DNA of 64,000 nucleotides from a bacterium (GCA_016124235.1 WGOC01000022.1:1-64000), one strand, 5' to 3'. Shown: positions 45,664 through 55,272, counted from the first letter of the stretch. Numbers and translations: made by a program. The notes: generated by a model not told the origin, from the sequence alone.

Positions 45664-48600
45664 ATGTTGATTCAACCAGCCATTCGATGTTTTGCTCTGG
45701 CGGCATGTCTTGTCGCGCTCAGCGCGTCTGCCCAGCAGTTTCATCCCGCAGACGTCAATCAGGACAGCCGGATTGAACAGGCAGAACTGACCGTATACGC
45801 CGCCGCATTCGCCGCTGGCGAAAACTGGTCCACGCCACCGACCGTCATTCCCGAAACATACCTCCGACAGGCGACCCACATCTGGCGGAACGGCGAGACG
45901 TATCATCAATTGGATGCGGCCCCGTTGCCGCAGGCGTGGGTTCCGTCGCCCGCCGGTGGAAGGACGTTTCTCGCGCTCGCTCAGACCTCTCCCGAGCCTC
46001 TGGATTTCGTGGAGGTTTTCGGGCTTCCAGAAACCGTTTCCGAACTCGTCGCCGAAGTTCAAATCCCGGGTGAAACGGAGATTTACTATACCCTCGTCAG
46101 CACGAATGAGACGGGCAGTTGGGAAATGATCGTTCCGTTGCGTCGGGATTCATCGGATGGCGGCGGTGAGGTGAACATCACCCTTCGGAACCAGCATCAG
46201 TTTTTCCCGTTGGGTGTCGTTGACATTGCACCACTCCCACCCGCTCCGGGTGCGGCGGCGGGCGTGGCGCAGGATCTGATCGAGATGCAGGAGCTTTATG
46301 GTGATCTGTTCGGTTACGATCTCAGCTTTTTCCAGAACTACCCGGCGGAAAGTCTGGAGTATCTGCCGAATGAAACACGGGCGTTGGCGCTGGTGGATGA
46401 ACTGTTGCGGAGCAACGCCAATGACAACAATCTGGTGAACCTGCTCCAGGGCACCGCACCCATTCTTCAGGAACTGGATTACGATCCGGAATTGATGGAC
46501 CGCATCTGGGGCAAGCTCAGCGTGAGCGGTTATCTCGACGGCCTCCGGACGGCGATTTCTTCTGCGCAGGCATATCCCGCGATTCCACAATTGCAGGAGA
46601 CCCGATTTGTGATCAGCGACAGCACACTCCCGATCAACGATCTCGACAGCCTCTCCTATTGGATGAATCAGCAGTGCGACGCCGAAGTGAACACCGCTTC
46701 GGGAACCGAGCGGGCGCAATTCCTCCAGAAAGCCGGCACGGTGAACACGGTGATCGGCCTGATGGGGCCGGTCGGTGGCGCATTTTCTTTGGGCGCGGGG
46801 ACGACGATGTTTGCGCTCGATACCTACAATCAGGCGATGGCCAATCTGCTTCCGTCCAGCGCCAACATGGAACTGGTGGTTTCGAAACCGGTGTTCATCG
46901 AGGACAAATGCGAGACCGGACGGTGGGACGCGTTTCTGCACGCCACAAGCAAGGGCTGGTCGCTCGACAAGACGCTGGTGAGCGGGGCGTTTCAAGCGTA
47001 CGGAGCCGGCCGCGCAGTCAGTGGATTGAAGAGCACGATTGCCTCCGGTGAAACCTTCGCCAAGATCGCGGACTCCAAGCAGGACTACGTGGACGCCGTC
47101 GCGGGAACGACGTTGGACCGCTATTTTCCGAACGACACGTCTGTGATCACGATCAATCCGTCGTATTGGGAGAACATTCCGATTACGGACGGAGACCTGG
47201 ACAAGGTCACCGTTGAGACCGTGGGATCGGCCATCAAGATTTCGTCTCTGGGACAACGATTCTACGAGCCGAACGAAGCGGGAACCGGAGCGTTGAAGGT
47301 AACTCTTAATCCGGGACTCCTCGGATGTGAAGCGCAGCAGGGCGGTTCCGCCGTGGTCAAGGTGGAGGAGAACAAGGTTTCCCTCACGCCGAACGGCGGC
47401 GAGATTGAGCCCAATCAGACAATCACATTCGTCGCCACGGTTTACGATGCCGAGCACAAGGAATTGGGATTCGCCGCATCGCACGGCAGCATTTTGTCGA
47501 CGACCTACAACGACACCACCGGCGTTCACCAGATGGTTTGGAAAGCGCCACCGGACGAAGAATTCCCGACCGGTCCAATCACCATTGCCGCTCGAAGTCT
47601 TACGCAGGAATGCCTGCGTTCCGGCGTGGTGCGGGAACGCGTCGCCTACTTTACGGGCAAGGCGCAGGACCTGGTTCTGGGCCCGGCAGTGAAGTGTGTG
47701 CAGAAAGGTGCGGAAGTGGTCTTCAAGGTTCAGGATTTGAATTTCGGCGAGCTGCCACAAATACAATGGAACCTGTCCGGCGGCGGCACGCTGAATCCCG
47801 ACGGCGACACCGCGACGTATCACGCGCCATCCGTGAAAACAACCGGCGTCACCGTGACCGCCACAACCGTCGAGGAGGAACCCAGGGAACTCTCGGTGAC
47901 ATTCATGGTGGACGAGTGCGTGGAGGCGACGACGACGCTGACGTTCAACGAAGTGCTGGGCACGCAATCTCACGTGACGGGTTTGATGAATTCCAGTGAC
48001 CACACCGGCGAAGGCGGGATTGGTTCTTCCGACGCGTATTTGCTGGATGTCGCGATGAACATCACGAAATTGTCCGACGGCACGGTTTCCGGAACCTACG
48101 CCGGACTCGGTGTGACCGAGCGCGAAGTCCCGGAATATTACGACGACCCGTTCACTTATGAAGATGGCGCCTCGCAGAGCTACGAGTTTTATCATCCGTC
48201 CTACGGGCCGTACCGTTACTCCGTGAATGCGATTCTGGATGTGGAAAGCGTTGGCGACAGTGACAATTACTTCGAGCGGGTCAGCGAGAACGAGATTCGC
48301 GTTTATTTTGACGCATCGCGTTCGTCCCTCAGCCCGGGATTGCTGGATGAACTGGAGCTTGTGAACTGGGAGTGGGATTTCGGTGATGGTTCGATCGCGC
48401 AGGGGCAGCATGTGTCCCACGTGTTCAAGGTCGGGCCGCAGTACGACTTTTTCGTGACGCTCAAAGTGACCGGATCCCGCGGCGGAATCGCGACGCGGAC
48501 CAAGGTTTACCGCTGCGTGAAAGTGGCGGCGAATTTTTCAGGCGACTATTTGGACAACGGAATCACCTCTTGCCTCGCGGATTTCAACCCGGACGGAAGC

Positions 48601-48723
48601 TGCGGCGGTGAACTCGTCATTGAAGGCGTGAAACCGGCGACGCTTCCGCAGATCAGCCTTTCCGGGGCACCCTCCGGTGAGGGCGTGCATGGCATCATCA
48701 TCAACCACGTTCCAAATGATTGA
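45664..48723 (+). CDS. Large secreted protein with dockerin-like motif and PKD domain
   Basis: 1019 residues. Signal peptide MLIQPAIRCFALAACLVALS, followed by a single DVNQDSRIEQAELTVYA, a calcium-binding dockerin-type repeat. The centre (about 250-530) is helical and has no clear domain. Residues about 560-760 contain several Ig-like strands; residues about 890-960 a PKD-type domain (NWEWDFGDGSIAQGQHVSH). Two cysteine-rich stretches near 415 and 985 suggest disulfides. It is followed, with an 8-base overlap, by the gene at 48716, so the two proteins are probably made together. A long antisense frame here (46150-48420) is not coding. Confidence 0.8.
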   Translation: MLIQPAIRCFALAACLVALSASAQQFHPADVNQDSRIEQAELTVYAAAFAAGENWSTPPTVIPETYLRQATHIWRNGETYHQLDAAPLPQAWVPSPAGGRTFLALAQTSPEPLDFVEVFGLPETVSELVAEVQIPGETEIYYTLVSTNETGSWEMIVPLRRDSSDGGGEVNITLRNQHQFFPLGVVDIAPLPPAPGAAAGVAQDLIEMQELYGDLFGYDLSFFQNYPAESLEYLPNETRALALVDELLRSNANDNNLVNLLQGTAPILQELDYDPELMDRIWGKLSVSGYLDGLRTAISSAQAYPAIPQLQETRFVISDSTLPINDLDSLSYWMNQQCDAEVNTASGTERAQFLQKAGTVNTVIGLMGPVGGAFSLGAGTTMFALDTYNQAMANLLPSSANMELVVSKPVFIEDKCETGRWDAFLHATSKGWSLDKTLVSGAFQAYGAGRAVSGLKSTIASGETFAKIADSKQDYVDAVAGTTLDRYFPNDTSVITINPSYWENIPITDGDLDKVTVETVGSAIKISSLGQRFYEPNEAGTGALKVTLNPGLLGCEAQQGGSAVVKVEENKVSLTPNGGEIEPNQTITFVATVYDAEHKELGFAASHGSILSTTYNDTTGVHQMVWKAPPDEEFPTGPITIAARSLTQECLRSGVVRERVAYFTGKAQDLVLGPAVKCVQKGAEVVFKVQDLNFGELPQIQWNLSGGGTLNPDGDTATYHAPSVKTTGVTVTATTVEEEPRELSVTFMVDECVEATTTLTFNEVLGTQSHVTGLMNSSDHTGEGGIGSSDAYLLDVAMNITKLSDGTVSGTYAGLGVTEREVPEYYDDPFTYEDGASQSYEFYHPSYGPYRYSVNAILDVESVGDSDNYFERVSENEIRVYFDASRSSLSPGLLDELELVNWEWDFGDGSIAQGQHVSHVFKVGPQYDFFVTLKVTGSRGGIATRTKVYRCVKVAANFSGDYLDNGITSCLADFNPDGSCGGELVIEGVKPATLPQISLSGAPSGEGVHGIIINHVPND

Positions 48724-49525
48724 TAAATTTTCCAAATTGTCCGGCGGTGCGCGGACCATCGTTTTGTGCGCGGCAATTCTTCTGATTGCCACGTCGGTCG
48801 CGCGATCCGCCACAGCGACGCGAACCGTCACCACGACCGCGGGACTGGTGACCGTGGAACTGGCCATCCAACCCGATGCAGGCGCGAAGGCGTTTTGCGT
48901 CGAGGAACAACTGCCGCCGAATGCGGCTGCGCGGGCGATATCCTCCGGCGGCGCGTTTGACGCGAATCGAGGGAAGGTGAAGTGGGGTCCGTTTCTGGAC
49001 GACCAGGCGCGGACGTTGAACTACCAGATCATTTCCACCGATTCGCAAACCGCGACCATTTTGGGCACGGCGAGCTTCGACGGAACATCCAACGTCACGA
49101 CCACCGGAACAACGACCGCCGCGCTGGAGCCGTCCGGTTTGGATTCCTGGCTGCTGGCTTCGTGGGGCGCGGACATTTTCGATCGGCCCGAGCGGTTGCC
49201 CGACAGCAATGTGGATGGCGACGACTTTCCGATCGCGGTGGAGTTTTATTTCAATCTGCGCCCGGACGAAGTGGACGCGCACCCGATCCAGCTGATGCGG
49301 GATGAAGGCTCCGGCGAGGTGGCCGTGATATTCGATCGCCAGAAAAATCCCGACGGCTACCAGCTCGAATTGAGTCACTCGACCGATCTCTCCGCGTGGT
49401 TCTCCTTCGACGGTCTGTTGCCTGCCGTTCAGGATATTGGAAGCGGTTTGGAACATGTGGAATACCGCCTGCCGGCGGGGGAGGACGTTCGGTTTGTCAG
49501 GGCCTCCCTGGAACAGCTACCGTGA
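48716..49525 (+). CDS. Secreted protein co-translated with the 1019-residue protein
   Basis: 269 residues from ATG 48716, overlapping the upstream gene by 8 bases. A signal peptide or membrane anchor lies at about residues 12-30 (TIVLCAAILLIATSVARS). The middle has a D-S-N-V-D-G-D-D calcium-loop-like motif (near 162-172). The end resembles the C-terminal module of the proteins at 19500 and 37855, with paired strands and YRLPAGEDVRFVR. The role is unknown. A terminator follows at 49654. Confidence 0.7.
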   Translation: MIDKFSKLSGGARTIVLCAAILLIATSVARSATATRTVTTTAGLVTVELAIQPDAGAKAFCVEEQLPPNAAARAISSGGAFDANRGKVKWGPFLDDQARTLNYQIISTDSQTATILGTASFDGTSNVTTTGTTTAALEPSGLDSWLLASWGADIFDRPERLPDSNVDGDDFPIAVEFYFNLRPDEVDAHPIQLMRDEGSGEVAVIFDRQKNPDGYQLELSHSTDLSAWFSFDGLLPAVQDIGSGLEHVEYRLPAGEDVRFVRASLEQLP

Positions 49526-49653
49526 AGGCGCCGAATCCAAGTGAAAAAGCGGTTTGCCAAACGCTCGTGCGGCCACTAGCTTCGCGTCCCGTTTAATCGT
49601 GAACATTGGCACAACAACGACTCTGTAAGCGTCCGGAAATTCTCCGCGACGCC

Positions 49654-49688
49654 AACGCCTCAACCCGCCGGTTCGAGGCGTTTTTGTT
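49654..49688 (+). terminator. Rho-independent terminator
   Basis: AACGCCTC pairs with GAGGCGTT, the inner AACC with GGTT, and TTTTT follows. It ends the transcript of the secreted protein pair. Confidence 0.75.
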
Positions 49689-49699
49689 TGGTCGATTAG

Positions 49700-49775
49700 C
49701 CGCTGAGACGCGAAGGCGCGGATAAGTCAGACAAATCAAGTGATCTGAAAACTCTGCGCCTCGGCGTCTCCGCGG
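49700..49775. repeat. Inverted repeat upstream of thrS
   Basis: CCGCTGAGACGCGAAGGCGC (49700-49719) and GCGCCTCGGCGTCTCCGCGG (49756-49775) are near reverse complements. A related CCGCGGAGACGCGAAGG lies at 541-557. It resembles a dispersed non-coding repeat, not a regulatory site. It lies just before the thrS start at 49790. Confidence 0.6.
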
Positions 49776-49789
49776 TGAAAGTGAAAATT

Positions 49790-51808
49790 ATGTCCGACGA
49801 AAATCAGGAACCGAAAGAACGCAAAACGCTCGACGAGCGCGAGAAGATGTCCGAGCTGGAGCGCATCCGGCATTCGTGCGCCCATGTGATGGCCACCGCC
49901 ATTCTGCGACTGTGGCCCGAGGCCCAGTTCGCCGCCGGGCCGCCCGTCGAGAACGGCTTCTATTACGACGTCGATCTCCCGCACCGCATCTCACCCGAGG
50001 ACTTCCCGAAGATCGAGGAGGAGATGAAAAAGGAGGTCAAGGCCAACCATCCGTTCGAGAAGATCATCGTCACGCGCGAACAGGCGATCGCCGATTCGGA
50101 AAGCGGACGACTGGGCGGCCTGAGCGAGCGACCGGGCAACGTCAGCAAGTTCAAGCTTGGCAACCTCGAGGCCATTCCCGTGGGCGAACCGATTTCGTAT
50201 TTCAAGAACGGCGACTTCCTCGACCTGTGCGCCGGGCCGCACGTGATGCGCACCGGCAACATCAAGGCCTTCAAGCTCACCAGCGTGGCGAGCGCGTATT
50301 ACAAGGGCGACGAGAAGAACCCGCAGCTCCAGCGCATTTACGGCACCGCGTTCAAGAACAAGACCGAGCTGGAGGAATACTTCACCATGCTCGAAGAGGC
50401 GAAGAAGCGCGATCACCGGAAGATCGGCGCGGAGATGGGCCTGTTCGCGATCGACACCGAATACGTCGGACCCGGCATGCCGTTGTGGCTGCCGAAGGGC
50501 ACGGTGCTGGTTGAAGAATTGGAAAAGCTGGCGAAGGAAACCGAATTCGCCGCCGGCTACGTCCGCGTGCGGACCCCGCATCTGGCGAAGGAGAAGATGT
50601 ACAAAACCTCCGGGCACCTTCCGTACTACGCGGACAGCATGTTTCCGCCGATGCTTCTTACGGATGAAAACATGGAATCCAAGTTGTGTGACTTGGACAA
50701 AAGACGAGAGGACGCCGAAATGGAAATTGAGCGCCTGGTAGCCGATTGGAAGAAGAGCGGAAAGACCGCAGACCTCACAGAAGCATATGAGTCATTGAAC
50801 ACAATTAGGAGCCTTGGGGGAGAGATTGGGGAAGTTGAAGGACGGGAACGCTACTACCTCAAAGCGATGAACTGCCCGCATCATCATCGCATTTTTGCGG
50901 CGGAGCCGAAGAGTTATCGCGACCTTCCCCTGCGTCTCGCGGAATACGGCTGCTGTTATCGCTACGAGCAGTCGGGCGAGTTGTTCGGTCTCATGCGCGT
51001 GCGTTCGCTCAACATGAACGACGCCCACATCTATTGCACCGCCGAGCAGTTCGCCGCCGAGTTCAACGCGGTGAACGAGATGTATCTCAAGTATTTCAAG
51101 ATCTTCGGCATCGAGAAATACGTGATGCGCTTCAGCACGCACGGCAAGGAAGGGCTCGGCAAGAAATACGTCGATGATCCCGAGTTGTGGCTCAAGACCG
51201 AGGACATGGTCCGGCAGGTGTTGATCGACTCGAAGATCAACTACGTCGAGGTGCCGAACGAGGCGGCGTTTTACGGTCCGAAGATCGACGTGCAGGTGTG
51301 GAGCGTCATCGGCCGCGAATTCACGCTCGCGACCAACCAGGTGGATTTCGCCGTGCCCGCCAAGTTCGGTCTGCAATACAAGGATCGCGACAACACGATG
51401 AAAACACCGTTGTGCATCCATCGCGCGCCGCTGGGCACCCACGAGCGGTTCATCGGCTTTTTGATCGAGCACTACGCCGGCAACTTCCCTCTCTGGCTCG
51501 CGCCCGAACAGGTCCGCGTCCTGACTATCGGCGAGGATGAAGCGCTCTTGAACTACGCGAAAGGCATCGTGTCCGAACTGCGCGCGGCGCAGGTACGTTG
51601 CGAAGGCGATTTCGCCAACGATCCGATCAAGGCAAAGATCGCGAACGCCGAACAGGCGCGCGTCCACACCATGCTCGTCATCGGCGGCCGCGATCTCGAA
51701 GCCGGCAACGTCAGCGTCCGTCTCCACGGCAAAGGCCCGCAAGGCGCGAAGAAGAAGGAGGAAGTTGTGGCGGATATTATGACAGCAATCAAGGAGCGGC
51801 GCGCATGA
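49790..51808 (+). CDS. thrS: Threonyl-tRNA synthetase
   Basis: 672 residues from ATG 49790. It charges tRNA-Thr. The second additional (editing) domain begins near residue 25 with RIRHSCAHVMATAILRLWPE; no TGS domain precedes it. The catalytic core has KAMNCPHHHRIF, RYEQSGELFGLMRVR (motif 2) and NDAHIYC, so zinc ligands C, H and H are present. The anticodon-binding domain is C-terminal (VRVLTIGEDEA, end KERRA). About 60 residues at 50661-50840 (MESKLCDLDKRREDAE onward) form a charged helical insertion not usual at this spot and with lower GC. The 3' end is copied at 52672 and perhaps 55273. Confidence 0.93.
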   Translation: MSDENQEPKERKTLDEREKMSELERIRHSCAHVMATAILRLWPEAQFAAGPPVENGFYYDVDLPHRISPEDFPKIEEEMKKEVKANHPFEKIIVTREQAIADSESGRLGGLSERPGNVSKFKLGNLEAIPVGEPISYFKNGDFLDLCAGPHVMRTGNIKAFKLTSVASAYYKGDEKNPQLQRIYGTAFKNKTELEEYFTMLEEAKKRDHRKIGAEMGLFAIDTEYVGPGMPLWLPKGTVLVEELEKLAKETEFAAGYVRVRTPHLAKEKMYKTSGHLPYYADSMFPPMLLTDENMESKLCDLDKRREDAEMEIERLVADWKKSGKTADLTEAYESLNTIRSLGGEIGEVEGRERYYLKAMNCPHHHRIFAAEPKSYRDLPLRLAEYGCCYRYEQSGELFGLMRVRSLNMNDAHIYCTAEQFAAEFNAVNEMYLKYFKIFGIEKYVMRFSTHGKEGLGKKYVDDPELWLKTEDMVRQVLIDSKINYVEVPNEAAFYGPKIDVQVWSVIGREFTLATNQVDFAVPAKFGLQYKDRDNTMKTPLCIHRAPLGTHERFIGFLIEHYAGNFPLWLAPEQVRVLTIGEDEALLNYAKGIVSELRAAQVRCEGDFANDPIKAKIANAEQARVHTMLVIGGRDLEAGNVSVRLHGKGPQGAKKKEEVVADIMTAIKERRA

Positions 51809-51879
51809 CGGAGCGCGGAGCATCGCTCCGCAAGTTTTCGTCCGGGTTATCACCGAGCAGAGCGATGCTCTGCGCTCCG
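51809..51879. repeat. REPIN directly after thrS (family D)
   Basis: A 71-base pair of inverted units: CGGAGCGCGGAGCATCGCTC at 51809 and its near reverse complement, GCAGAGCGATGCTCTGCGCT, from 51857 (21 of 23 bases). It begins on the base after the thrS stop and precedes the RAYT gene's 3' end. Confidence 0.8.
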
Positions 51880-51884
51880 TTCGG

Positions 51885-52598
51885 CTATTGCGGCAGCCTC
51901 AGTTCACGCGTTTGAGGATCGCGATAGCGGGCGCTGCTGAATGGCCAGTCTTCCGGTATTCGGCAAAGCTTCGCCTTCACCGGATTGCTTTCAATATAAC
52001 GAATCGCTTTGCGCCTCTGTTCCTCGTCGCGCATGAAGCGATCCCAATACTCGGGCTGCCAGAAGCGTCCGGTCCGACCTAGCAATTTGTTCGCAGCGAC
52101 GGCCACGATGGACTTCCAGTTCTGCACGATTTTGGACAAGGGAGTTTGCCCGACTTCGATGAGCGCATGGACGTGGTTCGGCATGATGACCCAGGCGAGC
52201 AATTGGAAGCTTTGGCCGTGATGGTGGCGCAAAGCGCTTTCGGTGAGCGCGGCAATTCGTGGATCGCGGAGGAAGCATTTGCCGAGGCTGCGATCCAGAT
52301 ACTCCTCCAGTTTGATTCGTTGCTCGCGAAGAGCGCTGGAGCGCGGAGCATTGCGCCGCAAGCTGGTCGCCAGGAGGTGCTCCCACTCCCCACGTCTCGA
52401 AACGGGCATGGAGTCGCACAATCGAAACGTGATGAATTGAACGAGTCCCGGCTTGTCGCAATGCGGTAGATAACCGCGCTCGTGCCAGCCTTGGAAGCCT
52501 TGGCGTTTGGCGCCGTCTGGCAACGGCTTGCTCCATTGCTGTTTGCCGATTACGAGGCGGCGGAGATGCTCTTGCTTGGATCGCGACGGTTTTTCCAC
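51885..52598 (-). CDS. REP-associated tyrosine transposase (RAYT)
   Basis: 237 residues from the GTG at 52598; the open frame continues to 52820, but that part covers the copied thrS tail and is unlikely to be native. The motif WVIMPNHVHALIE supplies the HUH, GRFWQPEYWDRFMRDEEQRR and IRYIESNPVKAKL supply the family's downstream blocks with the tyrosine. The N-terminal HERGYLPHCDKPGLVQFITF is the usual start. These single-strand nucleases move REP/REPIN units; family D REPs flank it. No frameshift was seen, so it may be functional. A REP-like sequence is also found inside it near 52338. Confidence 0.75.
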   Translation of the reverse strand: MEKPSRSKQEHLRRLVIGKQQWSKPLPDGAKRQGFQGWHERGYLPHCDKPGLVQFITFRLCDSMPVSRRGEWEHLLATSLRRNAPRSSALREQRIKLEEYLDRSLGKCFLRDPRIAALTESALRHHHGQSFQLLAWVIMPNHVHALIEVGQTPLSKIVQNWKSIVAVAANKLLGRTGRFWQPEYWDRFMRDEEQRRKAIRYIESNPVKAKLCRIPEDWPFSSARYRDPQTRELRLPQ

Positions 52599-52648
52599 TG
52601 GAGCACAGAGCGTCGCTTCGAGTGGTTGATTGATGCAAGTCGACAGTT

Positions 52649-52671
52649 GCAGAGCAATGCTCTGCGCTCCG
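52649..52671. repeat. REP unit (family D) right of the RAYT
   Basis: GCAGAGCAATGCTCTGCGCT and three further bases, matching the right arm of 51809-51879 at nearly every position. The thrS tail copy starts at the next base. Confidence 0.75.
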
Positions 52672-52796
52672 GGAGACGCGACCTTGAAGTCGGCAACGTC
52701 AGCGTCCGTCTCCACGGCAAAGGCCCGCAGGGCGCGAAGAAGAATGACGGAGCCGTAGTGGGGATTTTGGCGGACATCAAAGTGCGAAGGGCGTAA
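52672..52796 (+). repeat. Second copy of the thrS 3' end
   Basis: The translated stretch has EVGNVSVRLHGKGPQGAKK, which in thrS is EAGNVSVRLHGKGPQGAKK (51705-51760). The match covers about 80 bases at high identity and then drifts, but the frame continues to a TAA (52794-52796) like the original end (VRRA against KERRA). The short ORF is a tail only and should not be translated. Confidence 0.85.
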
Positions 52797-52810
52797 TTTG
52801 CTCGCCGCTA

Positions 52811-55267
52811 ATGCGCTCATTTTCCTGGCAAATAAAAGTGTTTTTGGGTCTGGCTTGGGCTCTTCTGGTGCCGGGCTTGGTTGGTGCGGCCACCGCGGAA
52901 CCCGTTCAAATCTCCGGCATCTATCCTTCGCTGGCCATGTTCAACGACGAAGGCGAGTGCGGCACCGGCGCGGTTGTGCCATGGGCGGACCGGCTTTGGG
53001 TCATCAGCTACGGTCCGCATTTTCCCTACGGTTCCAGCGACAAGCTTTACGAGATCACGCCTGACCTGCGGCAAATCATCCGTCCTGAGAGCGTCGGCGG
53101 CACGCCCGCCGATCGAATGATCCACCGCGAGTCGCAACAACTCATCATTGGCCCGTATTTCATCGACACCAACCGTAGTGTCCGCGTGATTTCTTGGCGG
53201 AACATGCCGGGACGTCTCACCGCCGTTGCGCGTCATCTTACCGACCCGACAAACAAGGTCTATTTCGCCACGATGGAAGGCGGGCTCTACGAAGTCGACG
53301 TGCACACGCTTGAAATCACTGGCTTGTTGAAAGATCGTTACAACCGGCCGAAGCCGGGTGCGCTGCAGGAGGAACATCCCGCGACCATCGAAACGAAACT
53401 TCCCGGCTGGCACGCCAAGGGACTTTACTCCGGCCAAGGCCGCCTGGTCTTCGCCAACAACGGTGAACACGGCCGGGAAGCCGAGACAAATCCCGATACC
53501 GTGAGTGGCGCGCTGGGCGAATGGTTCGGCTCGGGCGACTATACTCTCGTCCGCCGCGCGCAGTTCACCGAAGTCACGGGGCCGGGTGGCATCTACGGTA
53601 ATGCGCATCCCAACACTGATCCGGTTTGGAGCATCGGATTCGACAAACGCTCCCTTATTTTGATGTGCCTCGACGACGGACATTGGTCGTCGTTCCGGCT
53701 TCCCAAACCTTCACACACCTACGATGGCGCTCATGGCTGGCACACGGAATGGCCGCGCATTCGCGAAATCGGCGAGGATGATTTGCTGATGACGATGCAC
53801 GGCGGCTTCTGGCGTTTCCCAAGAAATTTTTCCCCGCACCACACCGCTGGTCTCGCCCTCCGTTCGACATATCTTTGCGTCCTTGGCGATTTTTGCCGTT
53901 GGAACGAGCGCGTCGTTCTGGGCTGCGACATGACCGCGAAGAGCGAATTCTTCAATGGCCGCAAAGCGAAAGGAAAGATTCTTACCCCCGGCCAGTCGCA
54001 GTCGAATCTGCAATTCGTGCAGCCGGAGCAACTCGACCATTTCGGCCCCGCCCTGGGCCGCGGTGCGGTCTGGTTGGACGACGATGTCAAAGCCAACGTC
54101 GCCAGCGAACCGTTTCTCTTCAACGGTTTCACTCATCGCGCTTTGTGGTTGATGCACGGCGAATCGCGGCCGGTGACATTTGCCCTTGAGGTTGACGCGA
54201 AAGGGAACGGCGAGTGGAAGGCATTGCGATCGGTCGAAGTCGCGGCGAACGAAGCCAAATTCGTTGCGTTTCTGCCACAAGACGAGGGCGCGTGGATACG
54301 GATCGTCGCCAACCGCGATTGCGCAAAAGTCACCGCGTATTTTCAGTATCGCGGTGACGACCGGCGCACGGAAACAGCCTCGGCCGTTTTTGACGGACTG
54401 GCCAAGCCAACTGACCTCAAAGCATCCGGCGCACTGCTCCGCGCTTTGGGCGGAAATTTGCGCACGCTCGGTTGCGCGACCGCCGACGGCTATTACGAAC
54501 TCAACGGCGAACTGAAATTGCGCCGCGTGGACGACGCGAGGGCTGCGGAATATCTGCGCACCAACGTGCCGATTCCGAAGAACGTTTTGAGCGTGGATGC
54601 GGCGTCGGTCTTGTATGTGGATGAAAGCGGCCGTCGTTGGCGCCTGCCGAAGGGCGACGCGGCATTCGATGCCCCCGGCGCGCTGGGGGCCGAGCGCGTG
54701 GACCGGGAGGTTGTAACCGAGCGCGATTTGTTCAACTGCGGCGGCACATTTTACGAATTGCCCGGCGACAGCGCCGGCGGCTTCGGAAAGATTCGCCCCA
54801 TTGCCACGCACAATCGTCGCATCAAGGACTACGCAAGTTATCGAGGAATGCTCGTCATCAGCGGCATCGCCGATGGTGCGCACGGTGAACACATCATTCG
54901 CAGCGATGACGGCAAGTTGGCGCTCTGGGTCGGCGCGCTGGATGATTTGTGGCAATTGGGAAAGCCGCGCGGCCACGGCGGGCCCTGGCGGGACACGCAG
55001 GTGGCGGCCCATGTGCCGAGCGATCCGTACTTGTGCACCGGCTACGACCACAAACGTCTGACGCTCTCACATTCGAGCAAACAAAAGGTCACGTTCAAAA
55101 TCGAAGCGGACATCGCCGGCGCGGGCAGATGGTGTGAAGTGACTTCGCTGGAAGTAAAGCCCGGCGAAAAAAGCGAGTACGACTTTCCCGACGCTTTTGG
55201 AGCTTGTTGGCTGCGCGTAACGGCGTCTCGGGACACCCGCGCGACCGCAACATTCATTTACGAATGA
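52811..55267 (+). CDS. Large exported protein of unknown function
   Basis: 818 residues with a signal peptide (MRSFSWQIKVFLGLAWALLV, cleavage near VGAA). The mature protein is rich in aromatic and beta-strand sequence with repeated W-x-x-G patterns (WADRLWVISYGPHF, RMIHRESQQ, FATMEGGLYEVDVH), like a beta-propeller. Residues from about 430 to the end hold two similar 'EADAKGNGEWKALRSVEV' and 'EADIAGAGRWCEVTSLEV' units (sugar-binding-like beta sandwiches). It lies between copies of the thrS tail and directly before a GH43 gene, and may take part in sugar or glycan use. No named family recognised. Confidence 0.7.
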   Translation: MRSFSWQIKVFLGLAWALLVPGLVGAATAEPVQISGIYPSLAMFNDEGECGTGAVVPWADRLWVISYGPHFPYGSSDKLYEITPDLRQIIRPESVGGTPADRMIHRESQQLIIGPYFIDTNRSVRVISWRNMPGRLTAVARHLTDPTNKVYFATMEGGLYEVDVHTLEITGLLKDRYNRPKPGALQEEHPATIETKLPGWHAKGLYSGQGRLVFANNGEHGREAETNPDTVSGALGEWFGSGDYTLVRRAQFTEVTGPGGIYGNAHPNTDPVWSIGFDKRSLILMCLDDGHWSSFRLPKPSHTYDGAHGWHTEWPRIREIGEDDLLMTMHGGFWRFPRNFSPHHTAGLALRSTYLCVLGDFCRWNERVVLGCDMTAKSEFFNGRKAKGKILTPGQSQSNLQFVQPEQLDHFGPALGRGAVWLDDDVKANVASEPFLFNGFTHRALWLMHGESRPVTFALEVDAKGNGEWKALRSVEVAANEAKFVAFLPQDEGAWIRIVANRDCAKVTAYFQYRGDDRRTETASAVFDGLAKPTDLKASGALLRALGGNLRTLGCATADGYYELNGELKLRRVDDARAAEYLRTNVPIPKNVLSVDAASVLYVDESGRRWRLPKGDAAFDAPGALGAERVDREVVTERDLFNCGGTFYELPGDSAGGFGKIRPIATHNRRIKDYASYRGMLVISGIADGAHGEHIIRSDDGKLALWVGALDDLWQLGKPRGHGGPWRDTQVAAHVPSDPYLCTGYDHKRLTLSHSSKQKVTFKIEADIAGAGRWCEVTSLEVKPGEKSEYDFPDAFGACWLRVTASRDTRATATFIYE

Positions 55268-55272
55268 ACGGA

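Noticed and set aside
46150-48420. A 756-residue frame on the minus strand
   Set aside because: It lies entirely within the well-supported secreted-protein gene (45664-48723), has no ribosome binding site, and its composition is that of an antisense shadow.
52482-52796. A 104-residue plus-strand ORF ending in the thrS-like tail
   Set aside because: It joins antisense RAYT sequence to the copied thrS tail; no natural start or function is visible.
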